Shown piece after piece: positions 55,804 to 64,000 of a DNA stretch of 64,000 nucleotides. The notes below the pieces were generated by a model. That model saw only the letters and a program-made list of their open reading frames with translations, was not told the DNA's origin and did not search any database. Source of the stretch: JAJEFO01 sp965221845 (GTDB lineage: Bacteria; Pseudomonadota; Alphaproteobacteria; Rhodobacterales; Rhodobacteraceae); NCBI GenBank assembly GCA_965221845.1, contig OZ244919.1, positions 1,922,001-1,986,000 on the forward strand, read 5' to 3'. The translations under genes were made by a program, and so were the position numbers. Every line of letters begins with the position of its first letter. Position 1 is the first letter of the stretch.

Positions 55804-56232
55804 TTACCCCTTCACCTCGATGCCCATCGACCTTGCCGAGCCGAGAATGATCTTCATTGCCTGATCGACGTCATGCGCCGAAAGATCCTTCATCTTGGCC
55901 TCCGCGATCTCGCGAAGCTGCGCGCTGGTGACCGAACCGACCATCTCGCGCGAAGGGGCGCTGGCACCGGACTTCAGCCGTGCCGCCTTCTTGAGATAGT
56001 AGGACGCCGGCGGCGTCCTGACGTCCATCGTGAAGGACTTGTCCTGATAGTAGGTGACGACGGTCGGACACGGCGCGCCCTGCTCCATGTCCTGCGTCCT
56101 GGCATTGAACGCCTTGCAGAACTCCATGATGTTGATGCCTCTCTGGCCCAGCGCCGGGCCCACCGGCGGCGACGGGTTCGCCTGCCCCGCCGGCACCTGA
56201 AGCTTCATCGTGCCCGCAATTTTCTTGGCCAT
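55804..56232 (-). CDS. rplK: 50S ribosomal protein L11
   Basis: A 142-residue protein with the N-terminal MKLQVPAGQANPSPPVGPALGQRGINIMEF region (shown in part: QANPSPPVGPALGQRG) and TPPASYYLKKAARLKSG. The C-terminal rRNA-binding domain carries SAHDVDQAMKIILGSARSMG. It precedes rplA and follows nusG across a 282-base gap in which I see no gene. Confidence 0.97.
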   Translation of the reverse strand: MAKKIAGTMKLQVPAGQANPSPPVGPALGQRGINIMEFCKAFNARTQDMEQGAPCPTVVTYYQDKSFTMDVRTPPASYYLKKAARLKSGASAPSREMVGSVTSAQLREIAEAKMKDLSAHDVDQAMKIILGSARSMGIEVKG

Positions 56233-56514
56233 TTCGGGCCCCCTTTCTCAACACTCCCCGGACGCGTCCTGGAAGATCACGGTTGATGTGGTCCGGCTGG
56301 GCGGTCGCGACCGCCTCGCCTCCCACAAGCCTTTGCCGCACGGGCGGCATCCCGGCCCGATCCGGCGGCAACGCGCAAGCCTTGCGGCCAGCGTCGCCGC
56401 CGGGCCGTAAGCGTGATGCAACCGCCGGGCCGGCGCTGCAAGGGGCAATGGGCCCTCTCGGCTTAACGGCGGAACCGGCCGTGCGGCAACGGAAGATCCG
56501 GGTTCCCGCCGGAC

Positions 56515-57048
56515 TCAGTTCTGTTTCGCCACCTGCGTGAACTCGAGCTCCACTGGCGTGGCGCGTCCAAAAATCGAGACGGAGACTTTCAGCCGCTGGT
56601 TGTCCTCGTCGACTTCCTCGACAGTGCCGTCAAAGTCCTCGAACGGACCATCGTGGACCTTGACCTTTTCGCCGACATCGAACGAGATCATGAGCTTCGG
56701 CGCCGTTTCGCCCTCTTCGACGCGATTCAGAATCGCGTTGACCTCGGCGTCCGGCATCGGCATCGGACGGCCACGGGATCCGAGGAAGCCGGTGACGCGG
56801 TTGATGGAGTTTATCAGGTGATAGCCTTCGTCCGACATGTCCATCCTGACCAGAACGTAGCCCGGCATAAAGCGCCGTTCGGCTGTGACCTTCTTGCCGC
56901 GCCGAATCTCGAGGACCTCTTCGGTCGGAACGAGGACCTCCTCGATCTCGCCCTGAAGGCCGGCATCGTCCACGGCATGTCGGATCTGCTCGGCAACCTT
57001 CTTCTCGAAGTTCGACAAGACGCTCACAGAGTACCAGCGCTTGGCCAT
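56515..57048 (-). CDS. nusG: Transcription termination/antitermination factor NusG
   Basis: A 177-residue protein. The NGN domain reads KRWYSVSVLSNFEKKVAEQI and RRFMPGYVLVRMDMSDEGYH, with VTGFLGSRGRPMPM. The KOW domain is FDVGEKVKVHDGPFEDFDGT. The start at 57048 has GGAAGGG upstream and is the conserved beginning. secE, the usual upstream partner, is missing: a decayed IS lies 305 bases away. Confidence 0.96.
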   Translation of the reverse strand: MAKRWYSVSVLSNFEKKVAEQIRHAVDDAGLQGEIEEVLVPTEEVLEIRRGKKVTAERRFMPGYVLVRMDMSDEGYHLINSINRVTGFLGSRGRPMPMPDAEVNAILNRVEEGETAPKLMISFDVGEKVKVHDGPFEDFDGTVEEVDEDNQRLKVSVSIFGRATPVELEFTQVAKQN

Positions 57049-57352
57049 GGCCCTTCCTTCTCTTCTTGGGGGATCGCGCCCCGGGGATTTTCCGGACACG
57101 GTTCGCTTGCCGTTGGAACGCGTTCAACCGTGTCGGGAAGTGATGTGCGGAATATACATGACGAGATCGCACTTCAAGCCCCGAAGGGGCGCGAGGACAC
57201 AAACGCGACGGCCCTCCGACGCCTGAATGCGGCGGAGGGGAACGAACGGCCTTCGGCATGGACCGGAAAGGATCTGAACGGCAAGGCCGATCCGGACCGA
57301 GAAGTTCGCGCGTTCCTTGAACCTGACGCTGCCAGAGACCCGGACGAACGCA
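57049..57352. other. Region upstream of nusG where secE would be expected
   Basis: No SecE-like single-helix protein can be read on the minus strand. The stretch should contain the promoter now driving nusG-rplK-rplA. It ends at the IS end at 57353. Confidence 0.5.
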
Positions 57353-59216
57353 GGGTGTGTGTCCGGATTTATCCCGCTCAGGCAGCGCGCCGCCAGTCAA
57401 AGAGATCGGTCATCCGGTTGTTTGGCGAGCAGCACCTCAGCGCCATGATGCTGTTGGCCCCCTTCATCGGCCATCGGGCGCCGCCTTTCTTCATGCGCCC
57501 GCAGGTCACCGACCTGCATCCTCCCTCGATGACCCCGGATCCAACGGGCATGCCTTTCACGCGACAGTCGCCGTAGCGCGTCCTGTGAAGGTTTTTGCGG
57601 AAGTGCCCGACGCATTTCGCGACCTCCCCGTGCCGTTCCGCGTGCCGCGACAGCTCCCGGATCACCGGGCCCGGCCCTGCCCGCCCTGATCAGGGACTTC
57701 AGCCGCTCGCAGCGCCGTTCCTCCTCCGCCGGGTCCGGCTCCATGGCCCGGACCGCAGCCCTCAGGGTCTCCAGGACATGGAACCGGTCGAGGATGCAAT
57801 TCACGTTGCCGGTGCCGAAGACCCTGTCCGCGGCGTTCCCGATCCACGGCGCGCCGTCCGAGACGATCACGATCTCCCGCGCGCCATGCGCCCCGCGCCT
57901 CCGGGCCTCGCGCCGGAGACGCGCCTCGAAGGCGGACGTGCCGTGTCCGGGAGCGGCCGCGCTGTCGATCGCCGCCGACTGCGTGACGCTCCCCCGGCAC
58001 CGTCTTCGCCTTGCCGGTCCTCGGGTCCGGCGCCATCTCGCAGAGGCGCAGGAGCTTCGCCTCGCGCGCGCCCGCACGGCCGGCGTGCTGGTGCTGGTCT
58101 TCCTGCGCTGGACGGCTTCGCCTCGCGCGTGCCGGCCCGGCCGTCCTCCCCCTTGCCCGCACGGCCCCCGGGCGCGTCCCCGCGCATCGGGACGCCGGTG
58201 CCGTCGACCGGGGCGTAGATCCGTTCGGGACGTTCCCCGCCCGTCGGCGCGACCTCTTCCCGCTCGAAGCGCACGGCATCCCCGCCAGGCCCGACGGCCT
58301 TCTCCCAAAGGCGCGAACGGCCTGCCGACAGGCCCGAAAGCTCCTTGAGGAGGCCCTGCGCCCTGCGGACCGGCACTTCTGCCGCAGGCTCCGCGACCGT
58401 CCGCTCCGCCCCCGGGACATCGACGTCCCCTCCAGCCCCAGGAAGCCGGCGGGCGGGACCTTGCCCTCGCCGCAGCGGCGGCAATGACAGTGGCTCCGCC
58501 TGACGGCGACCTCGCCCAGGCGGGTCAGGAAGGTCTTCGGGACCTTCCGCCGGCGCCGCTCGTCACCCGCCCGCGGTTCGGGCACTCGGGGGCGGGAAGC
58601 TCCGCGTCCCTGGCCCCGGGAACCGCCCGGTACGCGGCGGCGGACCCGGACAGCGCGTTGGCCCGAAGCTGCAGCTCCATCGCGTCGAGATCGGGGCGCG
58701 CACCGTCCAGCTCCCCAAGCACGCGGCCGAAGTCCTGGCCGAAGGCCCTTGCGGCATCGGCCAGTGCCGCGGCCTTCAGCGCGTCCCCGCTTTCCGCGTC
58801 TCCGGAAGCCCGGGCGAGGGCAGGCAACGGCTCCATGCGGTCCCGGAAGTCCCGGATGCGGACCTGAAGCGCCTCAGGCTCCGCCCCGGAGACCTCCCGG
58901 ACCTCGACCGTCCCGCCGTCGCAAACGTGACGGACCCATGTGCCGCCGCATCGCGTCAGCACCCCCGGATGCGCCGCCGCCGCTTCCGGGCCCAGCCGTA
59001 GCAACGCCTCCGCGATTCCCGTGTCCCGGAAGCGGAAAGGATCCGCGCCTTCGTCCTGAATGTCTGTCATCTGCTTCAACCCTGCCGCGATTGTCCCTGT
59101 TGCCGGCAGGTCCGCAGCATCGTTGCCACAGCCGCGCCGTTGAGGACATCAAGACAGACCGCGAATCACCAATCAAGGTTCAAGCTGGAAATCAGTGCAA
59201 AATTCCGGACACACCC
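57353..59216 (-). mobile_element. Second, distinct ISKra4-family element, decayed
   Basis: Ends GGGTGTGTGTCCGGA (57353) and, inverted, GGGTGTGTCCGGAATTT (59216). The interior is an ISKra4-type transposase on the minus strand in several frames. It is not the same element as the 50062 copy: ends and protein differ. No target duplication was seen. Confidence 0.72.
57378..59079 (-). pseudogene. ISKra4-family transposase remnant
   Basis: The N-terminal frame (59079-58525) reads FRDTGIAEALLRLGPEAAAA and HVCDGGTVEVREVSG. The next carries the zinc-finger-like SHCHCRRCGEGKVPPAGFLG. Another has YAPVDGTGVPMRGD. The last frame (57665-57378) holds KCVGHFRKNLHRTRYGD, GMPVGSGVIEGGCRSVT and GANSIMALRCCSPN. 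At least three frameshifts separate these. The family call rests on the GSGVIEGGC and GANxxxALR motifs. Confidence 0.78.
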
Positions 59217-59251
59217 CCTGAGCCGGGCTGCGTTGCCTTTCGGGGCCCCCG

Positions 59252-60550
59252 TTCCACTCTGAAGTGCAACACCTGATGCAGTGTTCCTGGTCGTTCGACG
59301 ACACATGATGTTGCGAATCGGCCAGGCGGCGGCGACAGTTCCTTCGTTGCGAGAAGGAGACCGTCATGCCCGAGGGCCATCGCCACCTGACCTATGCGGA
59401 ACGCTGCCAGATCCACGCCCTGAGGAAAAGCGGGCTTTCCGGCCCGGCGATCGCCCGCCAGCTCGGCCGCGACCGCACGACGGTCTGGCGCGAGGTGCGG
59501 CGCAACTCCGGCAGGCGCGGCTACCGCCACAAGCAGGCCCAGCGCAAGGCGGACAGGCGCCGCAGCGCGGCCTCGTCGGTGGCGCGCAAGATGACGCCGG
59601 AGCTGTGGCGCATGGCGGAGGAGCGGCTGGCCGAGGGCTGGAGCCCCGAGCAGGTCAGCGGGCGCCTCCGCAAGGAGGGCGAGCCGATGGCGGGGCGTCA
59701 GTGGATCTACGAGCGCATCCACGCCGACCGGAAGGCCGGCGGCGGTCTCTGGCGGCATCTCCGCCGCCGCGGCAGGAAGCCGAACTGGAAGGGCGGGGCC
59801 CACGCGGGCCGCGGCCGCATCCCGGGCCGGGTGGACATCTCCGAGCGCCCGGACGTCGTGGAGGCGAAGGAACGGGTCGGCGACTGGGAGGCGGACACGA
59901 ATCAACGGCAAGGGCCACAGCGGCGCGCTTGTCTCCCTGGTGGACAGGGCGTCCAAGTACACCCTGCTCGAAAGGGTCGAAAGGAAGACGGCGGACGCGG
60001 TCGGCTCGGCCATGACCGGCATGCTGGGCCCTCTCCCCGTGCACACGGTCACCGCGGACAACGGCAAGGAGTTCGCGGGCCACGCCCGCGTGTCGGAGGC
60101 GCTCGGCGCGGGGTTCTTCTTCGCGCGCCCGTACCACTCCTGGGAGCGCGGCCTGAACGAGCACGTGAACGGGCTGGTGCGGGAGTGGTTCCCGAAGGGC
60201 ACGGACTTCCGCAAGGTGACGGACGCAGAGGTGCAGGCCGTCCAGGACCGCCTCAACGCGCGGCCGCGCAAGGCGCTGGGCTACCTCACCCCGTCCGAGG
60301 CCTTCCACCAGGCGCAGCCGCCCTGAGGGGGCCGTTCCGGGGCCGCCGGGGGCGGCTCCGAGGGGAGATGCGCGCTGTCCGCGGCCCGCCGTCCTCCGGT
60401 CGGGCTCCGCCCTCCCTGCGTCCGGCGGGCCGCGGACAGCGCCCGGCGGGGCTTGCACCGCCCCGGAAGACTGGCTACGCCTCCCGGTGAAGGGACCGCC
60501 GCCGCTCGGGCTTCGCCCCTCGCTGGCTGATGTTGCACTTCGGAGTGGAA
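59252..60550 (+). mobile_element. IS30-family element
   Basis: Inverted ends TTCCACTCTGAAGTGCAAC (59252) and GTTGCACTTCGGAGTGGAA (60532-60550) differ at one base. Between them lies an IS30 transposase with one frameshift. It sits 35 bases from the ISKra4 remnant and just before the secreted-protein gene. Confidence 0.88.
59366..60326 (+). pseudogene. IS30-family transposase, one-base insertion
   Basis: The N-terminal helix-turn-helix (YAERCQIHALRKSGLSGPAI, RDRTTVWREVRRNSG) and EGWSPEQVSGRL are in the first frame, ending at the first catalytic Asp in GDWEADT. An extra A near 59900 (ACGAATCAAC instead of ACGATCAAC) shifts the frame. The rest continues as SKYTLLERVERK, the second Asp in TVTADNGKEFAG and Glu in SWERGLNEHVNGLVREW. 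Apart from that base the gene looks complete, so loss is recent or an artefact. Confidence 0.88.
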
Positions 60551-60612
60551 GCGGCGGGGGCAAATCCCATAGACTGACAGAATCAGCCCCATTACAGGTG
60601 GAGATGTCTCCC

Positions 60613-61164
60613 ATGATCAGTTTCACCCCCCCCCCCCCCACCGCTAGACTGACGGCCCTCGCTGCCGCCGCGATGCTGGGCTTCCTGCTGCTTGCAGGAC
60701 CGGCGCAGGCGCAGATGCCGACAGCAGAACAATGCAATGACAGACGCCTGTTCACCCTGGAAAAGTTTATATTTCAGGGTGATGGCGCCATGAATGAAGA
60801 TAATTCAGACTTCGGCCAAAACGGGATTCAAGTCCATAGGATGGCCGGTTGCACTGGTCTAGGTGCCAATGTGCTAGAAGAAGTGGGTTTCTGCATGAAT
60901 GTCTGGGACACGACCCCATGCAGTGGCAACGAATGCAAAAACACTGCGGCCAAAGTTGTAGGAGCACAGGTTCGCCCGCAATGGGGTTCCGAAAGCCTTG
61001 GACTTAGCTGCGGTGTCATGTTAGCGAGCGAAGTATCTGGAGGTTTTATTGTTGCGTCGCCACATGATAACGGGATCAAGGACAATCCCACCAACCGGTT
61101 GATAATCGCTTTGGCCGACAATCCCCGCGAACATGTGTATTTCGACATCCTGGACGACGACTGA
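60613..61164 (+). CDS. Exported Cys-rich protein with a poly-C tract in the signal peptide
   Basis: A 183-residue protein of unknown family. A signal peptide is clear: short start with four Pro, then LTALAAAAMLGFLLLAGPAQAQ, with cleavage likely after AQA. The mature part is acidic, has six Cys (for example GCTGLGANV, GFCMNVWDTTPCSGNECK, LSCGVML), and ends YFDILDDD. It is less GC-rich than its neighbours, suggesting transfer. Codons 5-9 are made by a run of 14 C (60626-60639), so slippage would switch the frame; here it is in frame. ATG at 60613 is preceded by GGTGGAG; ATG at 60604 is the alternative. Probably periplasmic or secreted. Confidence 0.72.
   Translation: MISFTPPPPTARLTALAAAAMLGFLLLAGPAQAQMPTAEQCNDRRLFTLEKFIFQGDGAMNEDNSDFGQNGIQVHRMAGCTGLGANVLEEVGFCMNVWDTTPCSGNECKNTAAKVVGAQVRPQWGSESLGLSCGVMLASEVSGGFIVASPHDNGIKDNPTNRLIIALADNPREHVYFDILDDD
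60626..60639 (+). repeat. Homopolymer tract of 14 C
   Basis: Fourteen consecutive C bases lie 10-23 bases into the start of the exported-protein gene. Loss or gain of one or two bases would abolish the product. Tracts of this length are typical of contingency loci, and they are also error-prone in sequencing. Confidence 0.9.
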
Positions 61165-61331
61165 CGTGATCGGGGATGCTGCAATGCCACGCCTGAACTT
61201 CCACGAACTACGCCAGGAACTCATTCACGCGGCGCCGCTTTCGACATTCTCAAACAAGGCGTAGACAGGGGTTCGCGCGTCAGTGCACGCACAAGTATCA
61301 AGGGCCTTGGCGCGGGGGCATCGGCAGCGGC

Positions 61332-61502
61332 ATGATGGCCTTCCGGGTTTCTGAAATTACGGCCAACCCCAAGCCGTTTGCAGTCAGGAAAACCCGCACC
61401 ATCGCCTTCTTCTCAAGTGGCGGGGGCTGCGGCCGCAGCCTGCCCTCCGGCTGTAACGATCCGGACGGCCATGTCCATGAGGACGGGGTGCGCATCCGCT
61501 GA
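61332..61502 (+). CDS. Small protein followed by a strong terminator
   Basis: A 56-residue frame beginning with two Met codons (MMAFRVSEITANPKPFAV). It continues RKTRTIAFFSSGGGCGRSLP, then SGCNDPDGHVHEDGVRIR. Two Cys and an acidic/His-rich end stand out. The frame stays open further upstream. The stop is six bases before a 20-bp terminator hairpin, which supports a real transcript on this strand. No family is recognised; it may be the end of a decayed gene. Between 61165 and 61331 I see only a 26-codon ORF (61184-61264). Confidence 0.42.
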   Translation: MMAFRVSEITANPKPFAVRKTRTIAFFSSGGGCGRSLPSGCNDPDGHVHEDGVRIR

Positions 61503-61507
61503 CCAAG

Positions 61508-61560
61508 GGGCGCCGGTCCCACAGGCCAGGGGCGGCCTGTGGGACCGGCGCCCTTTGTTT
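61508..61560 (+). terminator. Strong intrinsic terminator
   Basis: Perfect 20-bp arms (61508-61527 and 61534-61553) with loop AGGGGC, followed by TTTGTTT. It ends transcription of the small ORF, or insulates the transposase gene behind it. Confidence 0.88.
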
Positions 61561-61647
61561 ATAAATCCCTTTTTTTTAGGGGATTATATACTTGATTTGC
61601 AGAGCGGCTGCACTATATTGATTCCCATAGGCATTGGGAGACGCACA

Positions 61648-62658
61648 ATGACCCAAGCCGCCCCTGGCAAGGCTTTCCGCAGGGGCCTCACGATCTTCGA
61701 CCTGATGGAGATGTTCCCGACCGAGGACGCGGCGCGCAAATGGTTCGAGGCCCGCGTCTGGCCTGAGGGTCGCGCCTGCCCGTACTGCGGCAGCGCGCGC
61801 ACCATCGAGTGCCGCAAGGAGGCCTCCCATCCGCTCCCGTACCGTTGCCATGACTGTCAGCGGTATTTCAGCGTCAAGACCGGCACCCTCATGGAACGTT
61901 CACCCCTGCCACTGCGCAAGTGGGTGCTGGCCATCTATCTGCACATGACCAGCCTCAAGGGTGTCAGTTCCATGAAACTGCATCGGGACATTGGCGTGAC
62001 CCAAAAGACGGCGTGGTTCATGCTCCGGCGCATCCGCGAGGTGTTCAGGCGGGACGATGATGAGCCACCGATGGGTGGACCGGATGAGGTTGACGAGACC
62101 TATGTGGGCGGCATCCGAGCCAACAGGTCCAATGCCGAGCGCAAGGCCGCCACCGGGCGCGGGACGGTTGACATGACCGCCGTTGTCGGTATGAAGGACC
62201 GGGACAGCAGGCAAGTGCGGGCGCAGGTTGTGCAGTCCACCGGTGCCATTGACCTGATCCCGTTTGTCGCGGGCCATGCCGCACGGGGATCCACCGTCTA
62301 CACGGACGATCACGGGGCCTATGGGCGGCTGCCGAACGTGATCAATGCCTTCCGGCACGAGACCGTCAATCACTCCGCTGATGAGTCCGTCCGTGAGGGC
62401 GACATCCATACCAACGGCATCGAGAGTTTCTGGTCAATGCTGAAGAGGGCGCACAGGGGCGTCCACCACAAGTTCCCGGAGAAGCGCCTGCACCGCTACA
62501 TCAACGGGTTCGCCGGTCGGCACAACATGCGGGAGGGCGATACGATGGAGCAGCTGGAGCGGGTGGTCGCCCTGACGGTCGGCAAGCGCCTCACCTACAA
62601 GGCCCTGATTGCCGACACCGGGATGTGGAGCGGGGCCAATGGAGGAGTGCGGTCATGA
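61648..62658 (+). CDS. IS1595-family transposase
   Basis: A 336-residue transposase. The N-terminal zinc-binding part has ACPYCGSARTIECRK and YRCHDCQRYFSVKTGTLME. The DDE part starts DEVDETYVGG, with STVYTDDHGAYGRLPN for the second Asp and THTNGIESFWSMLKRAHRG-like NGIESFWSMLKRAHRG for the Asn/Glu motif. HHKFPEKRLHRYINGFAGRH is the usual end. The frame is intact. GGGAG precedes the ATG and an AT-rich promoter-like stretch lies at 61555-61620. I could not find matching inverted ends. Confidence 0.92.
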   Translation: MTQAAPGKAFRRGLTIFDLMEMFPTEDAARKWFEARVWPEGRACPYCGSARTIECRKEASHPLPYRCHDCQRYFSVKTGTLMERSPLPLRKWVLAIYLHMTSLKGVSSMKLHRDIGVTQKTAWFMLRRIREVFRRDDDEPPMGGPDEVDETYVGGIRANRSNAERKAATGRGTVDMTAVVGMKDRDSRQVRAQVVQSTGAIDLIPFVAGHAARGSTVYTDDHGAYGRLPNVINAFRHETVNHSADESVREGDIHTNGIESFWSMLKRAHRGVHHKFPEKRLHRYINGFAGRHNMREGDTMEQLERVVALTVGKRLTYKALIADTGMWSGANGGVRS

Positions 62659-63023
62659 CGACTGATCAAGCGCTTTCCGAATCTTTTGAGCAGTTTGCTG
62701 TGGATCATGCCGAAAAACAATCAGGGTCCACCAGCGCTTCTTTACAGACTCCTACCCATCAGCCTTCGCCACCTGAAGGTTCAACGATAGGTGATTGCCG
62801 TCGCCTGATGCGTCATAAGTGTCAACCGGTACGTCTAACAAATCGCCAACGGGAGGATATTCGGAGGGCTTTTGAGGAACACCGTTTGTCATGGGACGTC
62901 TCCTTTCAGGTTGTTGTTGGCGACAATCTCCCGCAGTCGCTCAAGGGTCACGGGCGGGTCCTCAAGGTGCACGACAGCGTGGCGGTTCGGGCAAAGCGGG
63001 ATCAGATCATCGATCTGGGGTGA
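62655..63023 (+). CDS. Unknown ORF overlapping the IS1595 transposase stop
   Basis: A 122-residue frame whose ATG overlaps the transposase TGA (ATGA at 62655). It starts MTTDQALSESFEQFAVDHAE. From about residue 79 it lies antisense to the HNH-domain region at 62889-63023. That antisense part argues against it; the overlap at the start argues for it. No family seen. It may be an IS passenger whose true end is lost. Confidence 0.35.
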   Translation: MTTDQALSESFEQFAVDHAEKQSGSTSASLQTPTHQPSPPEGSTIGDCRRLMRHKCQPVRLTNRQREDIRRAFEEHRLSWDVSFQVVVGDNLPQSLKGHGRVLKVHDSVAVRAKRDQIIDLG

Positions 63024-64000
63024 CTGGTCTCGGCCCTTGCCCAATGGCTTCACATGATGAATGTGGATGAAGCCTTCGGCGATCACGCCGTACATTTCGG
63101 CCATTTCGAGTTCACAGCCGAAACACCGCACGCCATGCCTGCGGATCGCCTTCATGCGGTTCTTCGGGCTGCGTTCCGGTTGGGTCAGGGTGACGGTTCG
63201 CTCAAAACCTTCTTTGCCAGGCCTGTCCTGGTCTCTGCCTGATTGTTGTGCAGCCGGATGGCTGGATGACGATATTGCAGGGTTCCGGTTGCGGATGACA
63301 ATGCGGGCGTATTTGGGTTTCCCGTCAATCGTTCCGTCTTTATCCTTGATCAGCCCATGGGGCTTGACCGGAACCTGACTGTGACGGCGAATGTCGTTGG
63401 CACTGATTGTTTCAAACCGGTCTGGGTTGTGCTGGTCAAGAGAACTGATGGGAACTCCCATTGCCCCCCCAGTCCATTGGGATATCTTTGGCCCTGCCGA
63501 CAAAGATAGCGTCATAATCGTCGTAGGAAGGATAGTTTTCAGGACTGTAACGACTTACCGGATCCAACTTCGTCCTGGTTTTGTTATGATCAATATCGGT
63601 AAACCACATGCTTGGAGACCGGCCTTTGACAACGCCGTCGACAATCTTGTACTTGCTGCCCCCTTTCGCGCTTCTCAGCAGTGCCCTGGCTCGATCCGGC
63701 GGAACATCGAACAGCGGATCCTTTCTCGTTGATGTGGCACCAGCGCGAATCCTGCTGTCTTTGATAGGCGGAAAAAGTCCTTGCAGGTAATGGCGTTCTT
63801 GTCACCGAGAACAACAAGAACCTTCTCGTGCGCCACCAGCTGGGCCACGTACTCCCGGAACAGCGAGAAGGGCGGGTTGGTCACCACGATGTCGGCACGC
63901 TGGAGGATCCTGATCGATTCCTCTTTCCGAAAATCCCCGTCATCATCCAGTTCCGTGATGCCGATGTCATCCACGCCGGGCGGGTGATCGCCTTCCCGGA
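62889..64000 (-). pseudogene. EcoRI-type adenine DNA methyltransferase fused to HNH nuclease (partial, frameshifted)
   Basis: The gene enters from the right edge. It shows the catalytic motif DIVVTNPPFSLFREYVAQLV and LVVLGDKNAITCKDFFRL, as in EcoRI-family adenine methyltransferases. A base is lost near 63768, after which RAGATSTRKDPLFDVPPDRA and KGRSPSMWFTDIDHNKTRTK read in the next frame. A second shift occurs in a run of seven G (63464-63470). Then MGVPISSLDQHNPDRF and KPKYARIVIRNRNP end the methylase. Without a stop the frame goes on into an HNH domain (GVRCFGCELEM, GFIHIHHVKPLGKG, LIPLCPNRHAVVH). The second zinc Cys (CPNCH) is Arg. It would be a restriction-modification enzyme in one chain. 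Confidence 0.78.

Noticed and set aside
1..64000. CRISPR arrays, rRNA genes, prophage structural genes
   Set aside because: I scanned for regularly spaced repeats, conserved rRNA stretches and capsid/tail-type proteins and saw none.

Overview
The window is GC-rich DNA from an alphaproteobacterium, most likely Rhodobacterales or a close relative. The markers are a PHB thiolase/reductase pair, a SoeABC-type molybdoenzyme, methylsuccinyl-CoA dehydrogenase of the ethylmalonyl-CoA pathway, PetP/PetR-like regulators, a bifunctional Rsh, and the dxs-ispA-xseB order. Housekeeping genes are mostly intact and tightly packed. Between them lie many insertion sequences, most of them decayed, as in a genome under relaxed selection (for example a host-associated one).

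Layout. 0-10.4 kb: DUF465 gene, phaB/phaA, soeC-soeB-(small ORF)-soeA, a divergent TPP enzyme, and a frameshifted LacI regulator. 10.7-21.8 kb: tRNA-Arg(CCU), a decayed IS5-type element, a MalY/PatB lyase, def-fmt, two nested intact IS5-family elements, a TauE/SafE permease, mcd, DUF1640 and a decayed ISKra4-type element. 22-29 kb: recO, a MITE-like element, a broken DUF4338-IS4 transposase with a head-to-head DUF4338 derivative, Mn-pyrophosphatase and a HAD phosphatase. 29-47 kb: the conserved core, with HU, amn-ade purine salvage, dxs-ispA-xseB-HDAC, petR/petP, ilvE, queG-gst, DUF2062-rsh-rpoZ and a NYN protein.

47-60.6 kb: an IS-dense region. A 2.76-kb element carries a tyrosine recombinase and an IS91 transposase between ISKra4-like ends. 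Next come a decayed ISKra4 element, ispH, a frameshifted methyltransferase, a second copy of the 905-bp IS, rnhA, the nusG-rplK-rplA group (cut off from secE and rplJL), another ISKra4 remnant and a frameshifted IS30. 60.6-64 kb: a less GC-rich accessory segment with a secreted protein carrying a 14-C tract, a small ORF with a strong terminator, an IS1595 transposase, and the broken end of an EcoRI-type adenine methyltransferase fused to an HNH nuclease.

Themes. (1) PHB turnover and the ethylmalonyl-CoA pathway share acetoacetyl-CoA. (2) Dxs, IspA and IspH give isoprenoid supply; Ade and Amn give adenine salvage. (3) Decayed mobile genes repeatedly show A-to-G and T-to-C changes, including catalytic Tyr-to-Cys, so decay here runs toward GC. 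(4) IS5-type elements sit in CTAG sites that are gene stop codons and leave the genes intact.
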